From CAZMUN01 sp964569815 (lineage in GTDB: Archaea > Iainarchaeota > Iainarchaeia > Iainarchaeales > GCA-2688035), in contig CAZMUN010000031.1 in NCBI GenBank assembly GCA_964569815.1, forward strand, positions 1 to 12,653: 12,653 nucleotides of DNA, read 5' to 3'. The notes below the pieces were generated by a model that was given only the letters and a program-made list of their open reading frames with translations, ran no database searches and was not told the origin of the DNA. Of the stretch, positions 1-5,410 are shown one piece after another. The position numbers and the translations under genes are program-made. Numbering within the stretch: position 1 is the first letter of the stretch; each line of letters starts with the position of its first letter.

Positions 1-159
1 GTCAACCATTGCACAGTCCATTTCCCCGTTGTTTATGAATTCAGCCAGCTGTTCAACCACATGGGTCTGGGGCGTAATAGGGTACATTGGAATAACATCA
101 GGCCTGCAAAGCTTTGCGCCGATTGCAATTGCATGCGATGCCTCAATAACCTTGTTCAT
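1..159 (-). CDS. porA: Pyruvate:ferredoxin oxidoreductase alpha subunit, N-terminal fragment
   Basis: This gene runs off the left edge; only about the first 53 residues are present. The alpha subunit, with beta, forms the thiamine-diphosphate enzyme that decarboxylates pyruvate to acetyl-CoA and passes electrons to ferredoxin in the cytoplasm. The visible part carries the family signature YPITPQT followed by VVEQLAEF and NGEMD, which is typical of the POR alpha N-terminus. Two adjacent ATG codons exist (162 and 159). A GGAGG ribosome-binding site at 171-167 sits 7 bases before the ATG at 159 and only 4 before the ATG at 162, so I prefer 159. The TGA stop of porD overlaps either start, so translation is probably coupled. 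A related 2-oxoacid oxidoreductase with another substrate cannot be fully excluded from the fragment. Confidence 0.88.
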   Translation of the reverse strand, partial: MNKVIEASHAIAIGAKLCRPDVIPMYPITPQTHVVEQLAEFINNGEMDCAMVD

Positions 160-473
160 CATTTTTCCTCCAAAGCCTTGTCAATTGCGTTAACAGGGCA
201 CTGCTTTACGCAGATTAAGCAGCCCTTGCAGTAAGTGTAGTCAACGAAAACTTTTCCTGTTTTTTCATCAACCCTTATCGCGGAATCAGGGCAAACCTGC
301 CAGCACTGGTAGCATTTAATGCACTTTTTCTGGTTTACCACAGGCCTGAAAGTGCGCCATTCCCCTGTACGGTAGGCACGGCTGCTTCCAGGTTTCTTGA
401 CAACGGCCCCAGGGTTTATTTCAACGCCTTTTTCGGTTCCGGCTTTTGCCTTAGCCTTTTTTTTCTTTGCCAA
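159..473 (-). CDS. porD: Pyruvate:ferredoxin oxidoreductase delta subunit, 2x[4Fe-4S] ferredoxin type
   Basis: This 104-residue protein is the ferredoxin-like subunit that carries electrons from the catalytic alpha/beta pair to external ferredoxin. Two [4Fe-4S] motifs are visible: CIKCYQCWQVCP at about residues 51-62 and CKGCLICVKQCP at about 82-93. The first 12 residues are almost all Lys and Ala (MAKKKKAKAKAG), a basic tail that seems longer than in typical PorD. The start is TTG at 473. It is supported by a GGTGA ribosome-binding site (485-481, overlapping the porC stop) seven bases upstream. The gene lies 7 bases after porC and overlaps porA, in the gamma-delta-alpha order known from archaeal por operons. 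Homopolymer runs at the start (nine T, then eight A on the coding strand) could be hard to sequence correctly. Confidence 0.92.
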   Translation of the reverse strand: MAKKKKAKAKAGTEKGVEINPGAVVKKPGSSRAYRTGEWRTFRPVVNQKKCIKCYQCWQVCPDSAIRVDEKTGKVFVDYTYCKGCLICVKQCPVNAIDKALEEK

Positions 474-480
474 AAAAAAA

Positions 481-1038
481 TCACCTGCATTCCTCTGCAG
501 CCCTTGCAGCAGCCTTCTTGTTTAACTCTGCGACAGCAGCCTTTCCCTTTGCAGCAAACAATTCATCAATTGCCCCATTCAAGGCATTCAAAGAAACCTC
601 TTTGCTTAATTCACAAAAGGCCCCAAGTGAAGCAATGTTTACAAAAGGCTTGCCAATCACATCCAAAGCGATTTTAGTTATGTTTATTGCATGGGCATCC
701 AGGCCCTTGAGCTCTTTCTTAAGCTCGGAAGCGCTTTTATCAGTGTTGACAATGATTTTTCCGCCCTTTTTCAAGCCAAGAGTTACGTCAACTGCATCCA
801 AAAGCGAGCTGTCCAAAACAATTACGTAATCAGGGTCGTATACATGCTGCCTTAGGTTGATTGGCTTTGAGTCTATCCTTACATAGCTTTCAACCGGCGC
901 TCCGGTTCTTTCAACCCCAAAATTCGGAAAAGCCTGGCTGAACTTTTTGCCCTTAAAGGCAGCAATTGCCAAAACCTGGGTTGAGGTAACCGCCCCTTGG
1001 CCGCCCCTGCCATGCATTCTAACCTCTTTTAAAGCCAT
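481..1038 (-). CDS. porC: Pyruvate:ferredoxin oxidoreductase gamma subunit
   Basis: A 185-residue gamma subunit of the pyruvate:ferredoxin oxidoreductase complex. The family landmarks are clear near the N-terminus: HGRGGQGAVTSTQVLA at about residues 9-24, and PNFGVERTGAPVESYVRID at about 42-60. The open frame extends upstream to 1242, but homology begins with MALKEVRMHGRGGQG, so I take ATG at 1038. A TATA-like box (TTTATATT on this strand, 1063-1070) is centred about 28.5 bases upstream, which fits leaderless initiation exactly at this ATG. It is the first gene of porC-porD-porA, and porB would be expected beyond the left edge. The family also includes gamma subunits of related 2-oxoacid oxidoreductases, but the porA fragment favours pyruvate. 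Confidence 0.9.
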   Translation of the reverse strand: MALKEVRMHGRGGQGAVTSTQVLAIAAFKGKKFSQAFPNFGVERTGAPVESYVRIDSKPINLRQHVYDPDYVIVLDSSLLDAVDVTLGLKKGGKIIVNTDKSASELKKELKGLDAHAINITKIALDVIGKPFVNIASLGAFCELSKEVSLNALNGAIDELFAAKGKAAVAELNKKAAARAAEECR

Positions 1039-1062
1039 TTCAGGAAAGCCTCTCGACAAAAG

Positions 1063-1070
1063 AATATAAA
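1063..1070 (-). promoter_or_regulatory. TATA box of the por operon, possibly also serving acyP
   Basis: The plus strand reads AATATAAA, so the minus strand reads TTTATATT. Its centre is 28.5 bases before the porC ATG, the classic archaeal TATA position for a leaderless start. The acylphosphatase ATG on the plus strand is about 35.5 bases from the same centre, so the box could also drive acyP with a leader of about 7 bases. No TATA-like sequence is better placed for acyP; TTTAATAA at 1078-1085 is too close. This is assigned by position and sequence only. Confidence 0.6.
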
Positions 1071-1101
1071 TAAGCCCTTTAATAAGTTTATTGGTGTAAA
1101 A

Positions 1102-1374
1102 ATGGCGCAGTTCCATGCAACGGTTTTTGGACGGGTTCAAGGCGTTGGATTCCGCTATTACGCGGCAGAAAAGGCCAAAAGCCTTGGAATAAGGGGTTTT
1201 GTAAAAAACAATTCCGATGGAACAGTGGAAGTGCTGGCACAAGGCCGGGAAGACGTTTTGAGGAAATTTGAGGACTGGTTAAGGCAAGGGCCAAGCAGTG
1301 CCACAGTAAAAGAAGCAAAGGTTTCAAGAGAAAAAGAAAGCCATAGTTACAGAGAATTCTCAATAGAGCATTAA
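1102..1374 (+). CDS. acyP: Acylphosphatase
   Basis: A 90-residue acylphosphatase, which hydrolyses the carboxyl-phosphate bond of acyl phosphates such as acetyl phosphate or 1,3-bisphosphoglycerate. The signature GRVQGVGFRYY (about residues 10-20) holds the catalytic arginine in GVGFR, and the catalytic asparagine lies in VKNNSDGTVEV (about 34-44). Length matches the usual 90-100 residues of this small cytoplasmic alpha/beta enzyme. Start ATG at 1102 gives a full N-terminal strand (MAQFHATVFGRVQG). It diverges from porC. Its TAA stop shares the four bases TTAA with the TAA of the convergent membrane-protein gene. Confidence 0.96.
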   Translation: MAQFHATVFGRVQGVGFRYYAAEKAKSLGIRGFVKNNSDGTVEVLAQGREDVLRKFEDWLRQGPSSATVKEAKVSREKESHSYREFSIEH

Positions 1375-1859
1375 ACTGCCTTCAACTCCAGGGCAACCTG
1401 CTTTTCAAAAGCCTGGCCGTTTATTTCAGCGCTTACCTTAAAAAAATAGGTTCCTGTGTAAACCTCGGAGCCAGGCATAGGGCTTACGGCAAAAGGGCTT
1501 AAGGTGCGAGATTCCGCTCGGCCCAAAGTCGGAATATTTCTGCTTTTTGGAGAGATATGTATTGCATCAGAAGCCTCTGTTTCAACCAAAACAACCACAT
1601 CGTTCGCGGTTTCAGCGGTTACGTTGTTGACGGTGACCGTCAGGTAAGAAACCTTTTCCCTGCCCAAAGAAATGTCCAAAGGGTTTGGCTCCAAAAAAGC
1701 ATCCAACGGCTTCGGCGCAACAGCAAGCATTATAAGCAAAACCATGGCAAGCAATGCAGCAGCTGCCAAAACGCCCAAAACAGGGTACTTCATCTTCTTC
1801 CAATCAAAGTCAAACTTGAAGTTCAAGTTTGGCCCTGACTTGCCATCATACAAGCCCAT
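1371..1859 (-). CDS. Membrane-anchored protein with an outer beta-rich domain, unknown function
   Basis: I do not recognise a named family. The 162-residue protein starts with a charged, aromatic-rich cytoplasmic stretch (residues 1-24). One strong transmembrane helix follows at about 25-49, rich in Ala, Leu, Val and Met and preceded by KKMK. About 110 mostly beta-predicted residues come next, with alternating hydrophobic positions such as VSYLTVTVNNV and GTYFFKVSAEING. That layout looks like a single Ig-like or CARDB/NEW3-type beta-sandwich exposed outside the cell, anchored by an uncleaved signal helix. The start ATG at 1859 has a TATA-like element (1888-1895) about 32 bases upstream. It follows DUF357 in the same direction after an 89-base gap, so it is probably transcribed on its own. 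The fold is inference from pattern only. Confidence 0.72.
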   Translation of the reverse strand: MGLYDGKSGPNLNFKFDFDWKKMKYPVLGVLAAAALLAMVLLIMLAVAPKPLDAFLEPNPLDISLGREKVSYLTVTVNNVTAETANDVVVLVETEASDAIHISPKSRNIPTLGRAESRTLSPFAVSPMPGSEVYTGTYFFKVSAEINGQAFEKQVALELKAV

Positions 1860-1887
1860 TCACAACCAGAATAATAGGGTATTTTGG

Positions 1888-1905
1888 TTAATAAAAGTTG
1901 CGCAA
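1888..1905 (-). promoter_or_regulatory. Putative promoter of the membrane-anchored protein gene
   Basis: On the minus strand TTTATTAA (1895-1888) lies about 32 bases before the ATG at 1859, suggesting a leader of only a few bases. Directly upstream is the perfect 8-base palindrome TTGCGCAA (1898-1905), in the position where an archaeal regulator or BRE-adjacent site could sit. The palindrome may be chance. Confidence 0.4.
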
Positions 1906-1948
1906 TCAAGGCAGGGGTGAAAAGGCAACTATAATGCTTCAGCCTGCA

Positions 1949-2236
1949 TTAAGGTAAGGTAAACAGCTTGCCATCTCCTTTTCCGTCCAAAAACCCTGCT
2001 TTTACGCCGGCATCAAGCCAGGCATGCGCATAAGAAAACGCAGCCAAGGCAAGGGCATGCCGGCCCTTTTCCTGAAAATGCTTTCCATCAGCCAAATAGT
2101 TGCGGGCCATTTCCAAAAAATCTTGAGCCCTTTTGAAATCAACACTGCCTTTCTCAGCCTTGATTGAAACCTTTTCCAAAGCAGCCTCAGTAAGGCCCTT
2201 ATACCTATCAGCCCTTTGTTCAACGGCTTCACTCAA
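1949..2236 (-). CDS. DUF357 family protein
   Basis: A 95-residue helical protein matching the archaeal DUF357 family, whose biochemical role I do not know. The signature lies in the second half: a hairpin of helices with YLADGKHFQEKGRHALALAA, then SYAHAWLDAGVKAGFLDG. This fits the family pattern in which an acidic or aromatic Y-A-H-x-x-L-D-A-G helix ends the domain. The start codon is TTG at 2236, inside a four-base TTGA overlap with the TGA of the diphthine synthase gene. Translation is therefore probably coupled to dphB; no clear ribosome-binding site is seen. Sharing a transcript with dphB hints at a translation-related role, but that is inference from context only. Confidence 0.82.
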   Translation of the reverse strand: MSEAVEQRADRYKGLTEAALEKVSIKAEKGSVDFKRAQDFLEMARNYLADGKHFQEKGRHALALAAFSYAHAWLDAGVKAGFLDGKGDGKLFTLP

Positions 2237-2991
2237 GCAAACCAGCCCAAAGCCTCTTTTTCCTTTTCATTCAAGGGAGCAGCAACAACCAAGCTCTGCG
2301 GATACAATGCAAAACTGCTTTTCTGCAAAACCTCAAGGCTGGCCTGCTTTACCCTCTGGTTTTCGTTGCCCAAACCATAAAGGCCAACCAAAGAAGCCTT
2401 TTTCAAAATGCCTTTGCCTCGCTTTTTCTCAATCTTTTCCAAAACCGTTAAAGCCTGTGCAACAGACATCATCCTGCTTTGCTCTGCATCAATGTCCAAA
2501 AGGCACAAGGTATGCATTCCTGCCTTGAAATTCTTTTCAATCACACCATAAAAGGATTCAGGCTCGTAGCCAGGCTTTGGCTCCACAATGGTGCAAGTGC
2601 GGCCAAACCTGTACTGGTCCAAGCCAGTCTGGGCCAAAAAATCGTAGACGGAAATGCCTGGAACGACCTTTGTTTCCAAGCCAAGCTTTTTTGCATCAAC
2701 CAAAAGCTGGATATGTGTTGTGGCACTCAAAGGGTTTCCAAAAACAAGCAAGGCAACGTCCTCTTCCTCGGCTTTCGCATTCTTTAACACAAGCTCAAAC
2801 CCTTCCTCCAAGCCTTTCCTGTCCAAGCAAAGAATTTCCTTTGCAAGAGCCTCCCTCAAGTCCTTTACATTGCCCTGAGCATAGGCCGAAGTATAAGTAT
2901 CCAAAAACACTCGATTGCATTTTTCAGCAGCCTGAACAGCCTCCAAAGTCAAATGGTCAGGCCTCAAGCCAACCCCAATAAGATAAAACAT
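2233..2991 (-). CDS. dphB: Diphthine synthase
   Basis: A 252-residue S-adenosylmethionine-dependent methyltransferase of the tetrapyrrole-methylase fold. It methylates the modified histidine of elongation factor 2 during diphthamide synthesis in the cytoplasm. Landmarks: the opening strand MFYLIGVGLRPDHLTLEAV, the LDTYTS motif at about residues 30-35, FGNPLSATTH at about 84-93 where the family has the G-D/N-P substrate loop, and VVPGISVYDF at about 109-118. Length is close to the usual 250-265. ATG at 2991 has a CTTTAAAAC box centred 28.5 bases upstream, so a leaderless start is likely. The protein is specific to archaea and eukaryotes, which helps place the window. Confidence 0.95.
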   Translation of the reverse strand: MFYLIGVGLRPDHLTLEAVQAAEKCNRVFLDTYTSAYAQGNVKDLREALAKEILCLDRKGLEEGFELVLKNAKAEEEDVALLVFGNPLSATTHIQLLVDAKKLGLETKVVPGISVYDFLAQTGLDQYRFGRTCTIVEPKPGYEPESFYGVIEKNFKAGMHTLCLLDIDAEQSRMMSVAQALTVLEKIEKKRGKGILKKASLVGLYGLGNENQRVKQASLEVLQKSSFALYPQSLVVAAPLNEKEKEALGWFA

Positions 2992-3015
2992 AGGAAAAGT
3001 TTTGATTGGAAGAAG

Positions 3016-3022
3016 TTTTAAA
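3016..3022 (-). promoter_or_regulatory. TATA box of dphB, embedded in the upstream stop codon
   Basis: The minus strand reads TTTAAAA here, centred 28.5 bases before the dphB ATG. It overlaps the TAA stop (3020-3018) of the kinase-deaminase gene, so the promoter of dphB uses the last bases of the preceding coding sequence. Position and sequence fit an archaeal TATA box; no experimental support is available. Confidence 0.55.
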
Positions 3023-4670
3023 GCCTTTTTGCCGCAGCCTTGTCAACCACAAAGACAAGGTTTTTGTGGCTCTTAAGAGAAGCAGCAGGCCATTTCTTTG
3101 CCTTGCCTTGCTTGAGCGTTCCCGCAATGGCCTCGGCCTTGTGCTTTCCAGAAGCAAGAACAAGGATTTTTTTTGAGTTGGCCCTGATCGTTTTCAGGCC
3201 AACTGTAAGGGCCTTTTCAGGCGCCAAGCCATCGGAAAAACTTTCGCCGTTAACCTTCCTTGTTTCTTTCTTCAATTTTACCACCCGAGTCAAAGAAGTA
3301 GAAGAAGAGCCAGGCTCGTTGAATGCGACATGCCCGTTTCGGCCAATGCCAAGAATGCACAAGCCAATGCCATGCCTTTTTATGGCAGCCTCATGCCTCT
3401 TGCATTCCCTGCCAAGGCTTTTTGCAGCACCGTTCAAAAGGAAAATGTTCCTCTTTTGGGCACCCACTTTGCCAAAAAAATGCGTTTGAAGGAAAAAAGC
3501 GAACCTGTTCCCGTCTTTTTGGCTCAAGCCAGCGTACTCGTCCAAGGCAAAGAACTTTGCCTTTGAAAAAGAAACCTTTTTCTTTTTGCAGGCTTTTGCA
3601 AGAAGCCGGTACAATTCTTTCGGGGTTTCTCCTGTAGGCAGAGCCAGTGAAGCAGAAGGGTTTCTTTCCAAAAGGGAAATTACTTCACGGGCCACAAAGC
3701 CGCTCATCTTCTTTTTGCTTCCGGCAAAAACCAGTTCAGGCACATTGTTTTTGTCAATGAATGAGAAAACCTCTTTTGGCTTTGGCGCAGCAAGGCCGTG
3801 CTGTGCAATTTTTTTTGCAGCAACAAAGTTTCCAGCCTGCATGCAGTTGCTCAAAGACCAGCCCTGCAAAAGCCCAAACATAAAACCCGAGTTAAAGGCA
3901 TCGCCTGCTGCAGTCGAATCAACTACACGTGTTGCAACAGAGGGAAAGGTTTCGGAAGAAAGCGATTTAGCAAAAAGCGTTGCACCCTTTCCCGCACGTT
4001 TGACTGCAACAACTTTGGAGCCTTTCTTAAGCAAAGACTCGGCGCGTGTCTTCATTGCCCTTCCGCGGGCAACGTGCTTCAATTCGATGTCGTTGACAAA
4101 CAGGTAATCAACGAACGGCAGAAAAGAACCAATGCTCCACTTGCCATGCGTATCAAAGCAAGTGTCAAAGCACACTATCGCATTACGTTTCTTGATTTTT
4201 TCAAGCAAGGCCTTGAAGCCAGGCCTAAGGTTCTTCAAATGGTAGAAGCCTCCAAAGAACACAATATCCCCTGCTTTAAGCGAAGGAAGAAGCCTTTTTT
4301 CAACTCGGCTTGCAGTGAGTTCCTTCAAAGAGTTTTTCACAGACTGGATGGCACGCTCGCCCCTTTTGTTCACCGTTATTACGCTGAACGCGTTTTCCTC
4401 CCGGCTTTTGATAAGCTTTGCTTGAACGCCTGCATTTGAAAGGCCTTTTTTCAGGAAAGAAGTGGCAAAATCCTTTCCAATTGCGCTGATTAGAACAGGC
4501 TTTAAGCCTAGTTTGGAGGAGATTACTGCAACGTTGGCTGCATTGCCTCCAACACTAAAGTCAAGTTCCCGGAGTTTGTGTTCCTCGCCAAACAAGGGCT
4601 TTGAAGCAATTTCCTGCAGGATGTCAACGCACAGGTCGCCAACGCTAAAAAGCTGCCTTTTTGCCGCCAT
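3018..4670 (-). CDS. PfkB-family sugar kinase fused to a NagB-type glucosamine-6-phosphate deaminase
   Basis: One 550-residue chain with two enzymes. Residues about 1-305 are a ribokinase/PfkB-type kinase: the N-terminal sugar-binding signature GGNAANVA at 41-48 and the ATP-site signature DSTAAGDAFNSGF at 251-263, with D257 the expected catalytic base. Residues about 308-550 are a NagB/6-phosphogluconolactonase-fold domain: LPTGETPKELY at 344-354, the DEY motif at 377-379, and GIGRNGHVAFNEPGSS at 441-456 with H447 and E452. The NEPGSS and TRVV motifs match glucosamine-6-phosphate deaminases rather than lactonases. A plausible route is sugar phosphorylation by the first half, then deamination to fructose-6-phosphate plus ammonia by the second. 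Alternatively the kinase could act on the fructose-6-phosphate product. ATG at 4670 has a TATA box 29.5 bases upstream; the open frame runs on to 4712 without homology. Kinase substrate is not determined. Confidence 0.9.
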   Translation of the reverse strand: MAAKRQLFSVGDLCVDILQEIASKPLFGEEHKLRELDFSVGGNAANVAVISSKLGLKPVLISAIGKDFATSFLKKGLSNAGVQAKLIKSREENAFSVITVNKRGERAIQSVKNSLKELTASRVEKRLLPSLKAGDIVFFGGFYHLKNLRPGFKALLEKIKKRNAIVCFDTCFDTHGKWSIGSFLPFVDYLFVNDIELKHVARGRAMKTRAESLLKKGSKVVAVKRAGKGATLFAKSLSSETFPSVATRVVDSTAAGDAFNSGFMFGLLQGWSLSNCMQAGNFVAAKKIAQHGLAAPKPKEVFSFIDKNNVPELVFAGSKKKMSGFVAREVISLLERNPSASLALPTGETPKELYRLLAKACKKKKVSFSKAKFFALDEYAGLSQKDGNRFAFFLQTHFFGKVGAQKRNIFLLNGAAKSLGRECKRHEAAIKRHGIGLCILGIGRNGHVAFNEPGSSSTSLTRVVKLKKETRKVNGESFSDGLAPEKALTVGLKTIRANSKKILVLASGKHKAEAIAGTLKQGKAKKWPAASLKSHKNLVFVVDKAAAKRL

Positions 4671-4695
4671 TTCACACCTAATAGCGCAGAAATGG

Positions 4696-4703
4696 TATTT
4701 AAT
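4696..4703. promoter_or_regulatory. Shared TATA-like box between kinase-deaminase and deacetylase genes
   Basis: TATTTAAT is the only strong TATA-like sequence in the 56 bases between the two divergent start codons. Its centre is 29.5 bases from the kinase-deaminase ATG (4670) and 27.5 from the deacetylase ATG (4727). Either strand reads as a plausible box (ATTAAATA or TATTTAAT), so one element may recruit polymerase both ways and give two leaderless messages. Confidence 0.6.
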
Positions 4704-4726
4704 CGTTTGCACCCCTTATTTGGTTT

Positions 4727-5410
4727 ATGGCCAAAGCTTTAGTGATTGTGGCACACCCTGACGATGAAACCATCTGGTGCGGCGGCCAAATTCTGTCCAA
4801 ACCAGAATGGAACTGGGCTGTTTTAAGCCTTTGCAGGGCTTTTGACAAGGACAGGGCCCCGAAATTCAGGAAAGCCTGCAAAAAGCTTGGCGCAAAATGC
4901 GCAATGTCTGACTTGGAAGACGAGCATCCAGAGCAAAAGCTTGCTTCCCTGAATGAAGCGAAGGAAAGGATACGCGCGATGATGAAAGAGCTGAAGCTCG
5001 GAAAAGCTTTTTCAGCACTTTACACACACGGCCGCAACGGCGAATACAACCACAACAGGCACAAAGAAGTTCACTGCGCAGTGCGAGAAATGATTGCAAG
5101 CGGAGAGCTGTGCGCAAGAAAAGTTTTCTTCTTCTCCTACAAACGCTCACGCGATGGAACGCACTGCATTGCACGGACTGGCAATGGGCACGCGAGCAAA
5201 GAGCGGGCAAAGAGCGAAAGTGCAAGCGCAAGTTCGCGTTCAGTGCGCAAGCGAGCGCGCGTCGTCGTGCGATTGCGCGACGAAATCGCGCGAGAGAAAG
5301 ATTTATTAATCACTTCCACCTACGAGTTTAGTGAGGACAGCTTCGAAGCGCGCTCTGCGCTCGCAACCGAAGCGTTCGAAGTGGAAGCGAAGAAATCATG
5401 CGATCGATGA
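4727..5410 (+). CDS. PIG-L/LmbE-family deacetylase with a low-complexity insertion
   Basis: A 227-residue zinc-dependent N-deacetylase of the PIG-L/LmbE family, which removes acetyl groups from N-acetylglucosamine-type sugars. The metal and catalytic motif AHPDDE is at residues 9-14 (H10 and D13 as zinc ligands, D12 as likely base). The second metal motif lies in GEYNHNRHKEVH at 105-116. The family's C-terminal pattern reappears late, from about 183 (LRDEIAREKDLLITSTYEF, then DSFEA). Between these parts, about residues 143-180 are an Arg/Ser/Ala/Lys-rich stretch encoded by unusually GC-rich DNA. It looks like an in-frame insertion in a loop. Start ATG at 4727 fits the shared TATA box. The end overlaps the glycosyltransferase start. 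Substrate could be free N-acetylglucosamine, chitobiose, or a glycan intermediate. Confidence 0.85.
   Translation: MAKALVIVAHPDDETIWCGGQILSKPEWNWAVLSLCRAFDKDRAPKFRKACKKLGAKCAMSDLEDEHPEQKLASLNEAKERIRAMMKELKLGKAFSALYTHGRNGEYNHNRHKEVHCAVREMIASGELCARKVFFFSYKRSRDGTHCIARTGNGHASKERAKSESASASSRSVRKRARVVVRLRDEIAREKDLLITSTYEFSEDSFEARSALATEAFEVEAKKSCDR
5155..5290 (+). repeat. GC-rich low-complexity island inside the deacetylase gene
   Basis: This stretch is dense in CG, GCGC and GCAAG words. Bases 5191-5290 are 63% GC by count, against 42% in a sample at 8041-8140. It contains the 10-base word GCAAAGAGCG twice (5196-5205 and 5207-5216, period 11). A self-complementary segment at about 5274-5290 pairs GCGCGA with TCGCGC. 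It keeps the deacetylase frame open. Boundaries are approximate because no flanking duplication is obvious. Confidence 0.55.

Noticed and set aside
467..829. A 120-codon plus-strand frame across porC and the porD start
   Set aside because: It is the antisense of porC, which has clear family motifs. The translation has no recognisable motif and its composition mirrors the opposite strand.
1039..1242. Upstream extension of porC to 1242
   Set aside because: The extra 68 residues have no PorC similarity and overlap the acylphosphatase gene on the other strand. The TATA box at 1063-1070 lies inside this extension.
3308..3360. Assigning the C-terminal half of the fusion as 6-phosphogluconolactonase
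   Set aside because: The FNEPGSS and TRVV motifs and the DEY motif follow the glucosamine-6-phosphate deaminase pattern more closely than the lactonase pattern.
4866..5331. Several overlapping frames on both strands over the GC-rich island
   Set aside because: High GC removes stop codons in all frames. Only the deacetylase frame carries conserved motifs on both sides of the island.
5155..5400. Possible CRISPR array or insertion sequence in the GC-rich island
   Set aside because: The repeated words are only about 10 bases, without regular repeat-spacer structure. There are no terminal inverted repeats with target duplication and no transposase.
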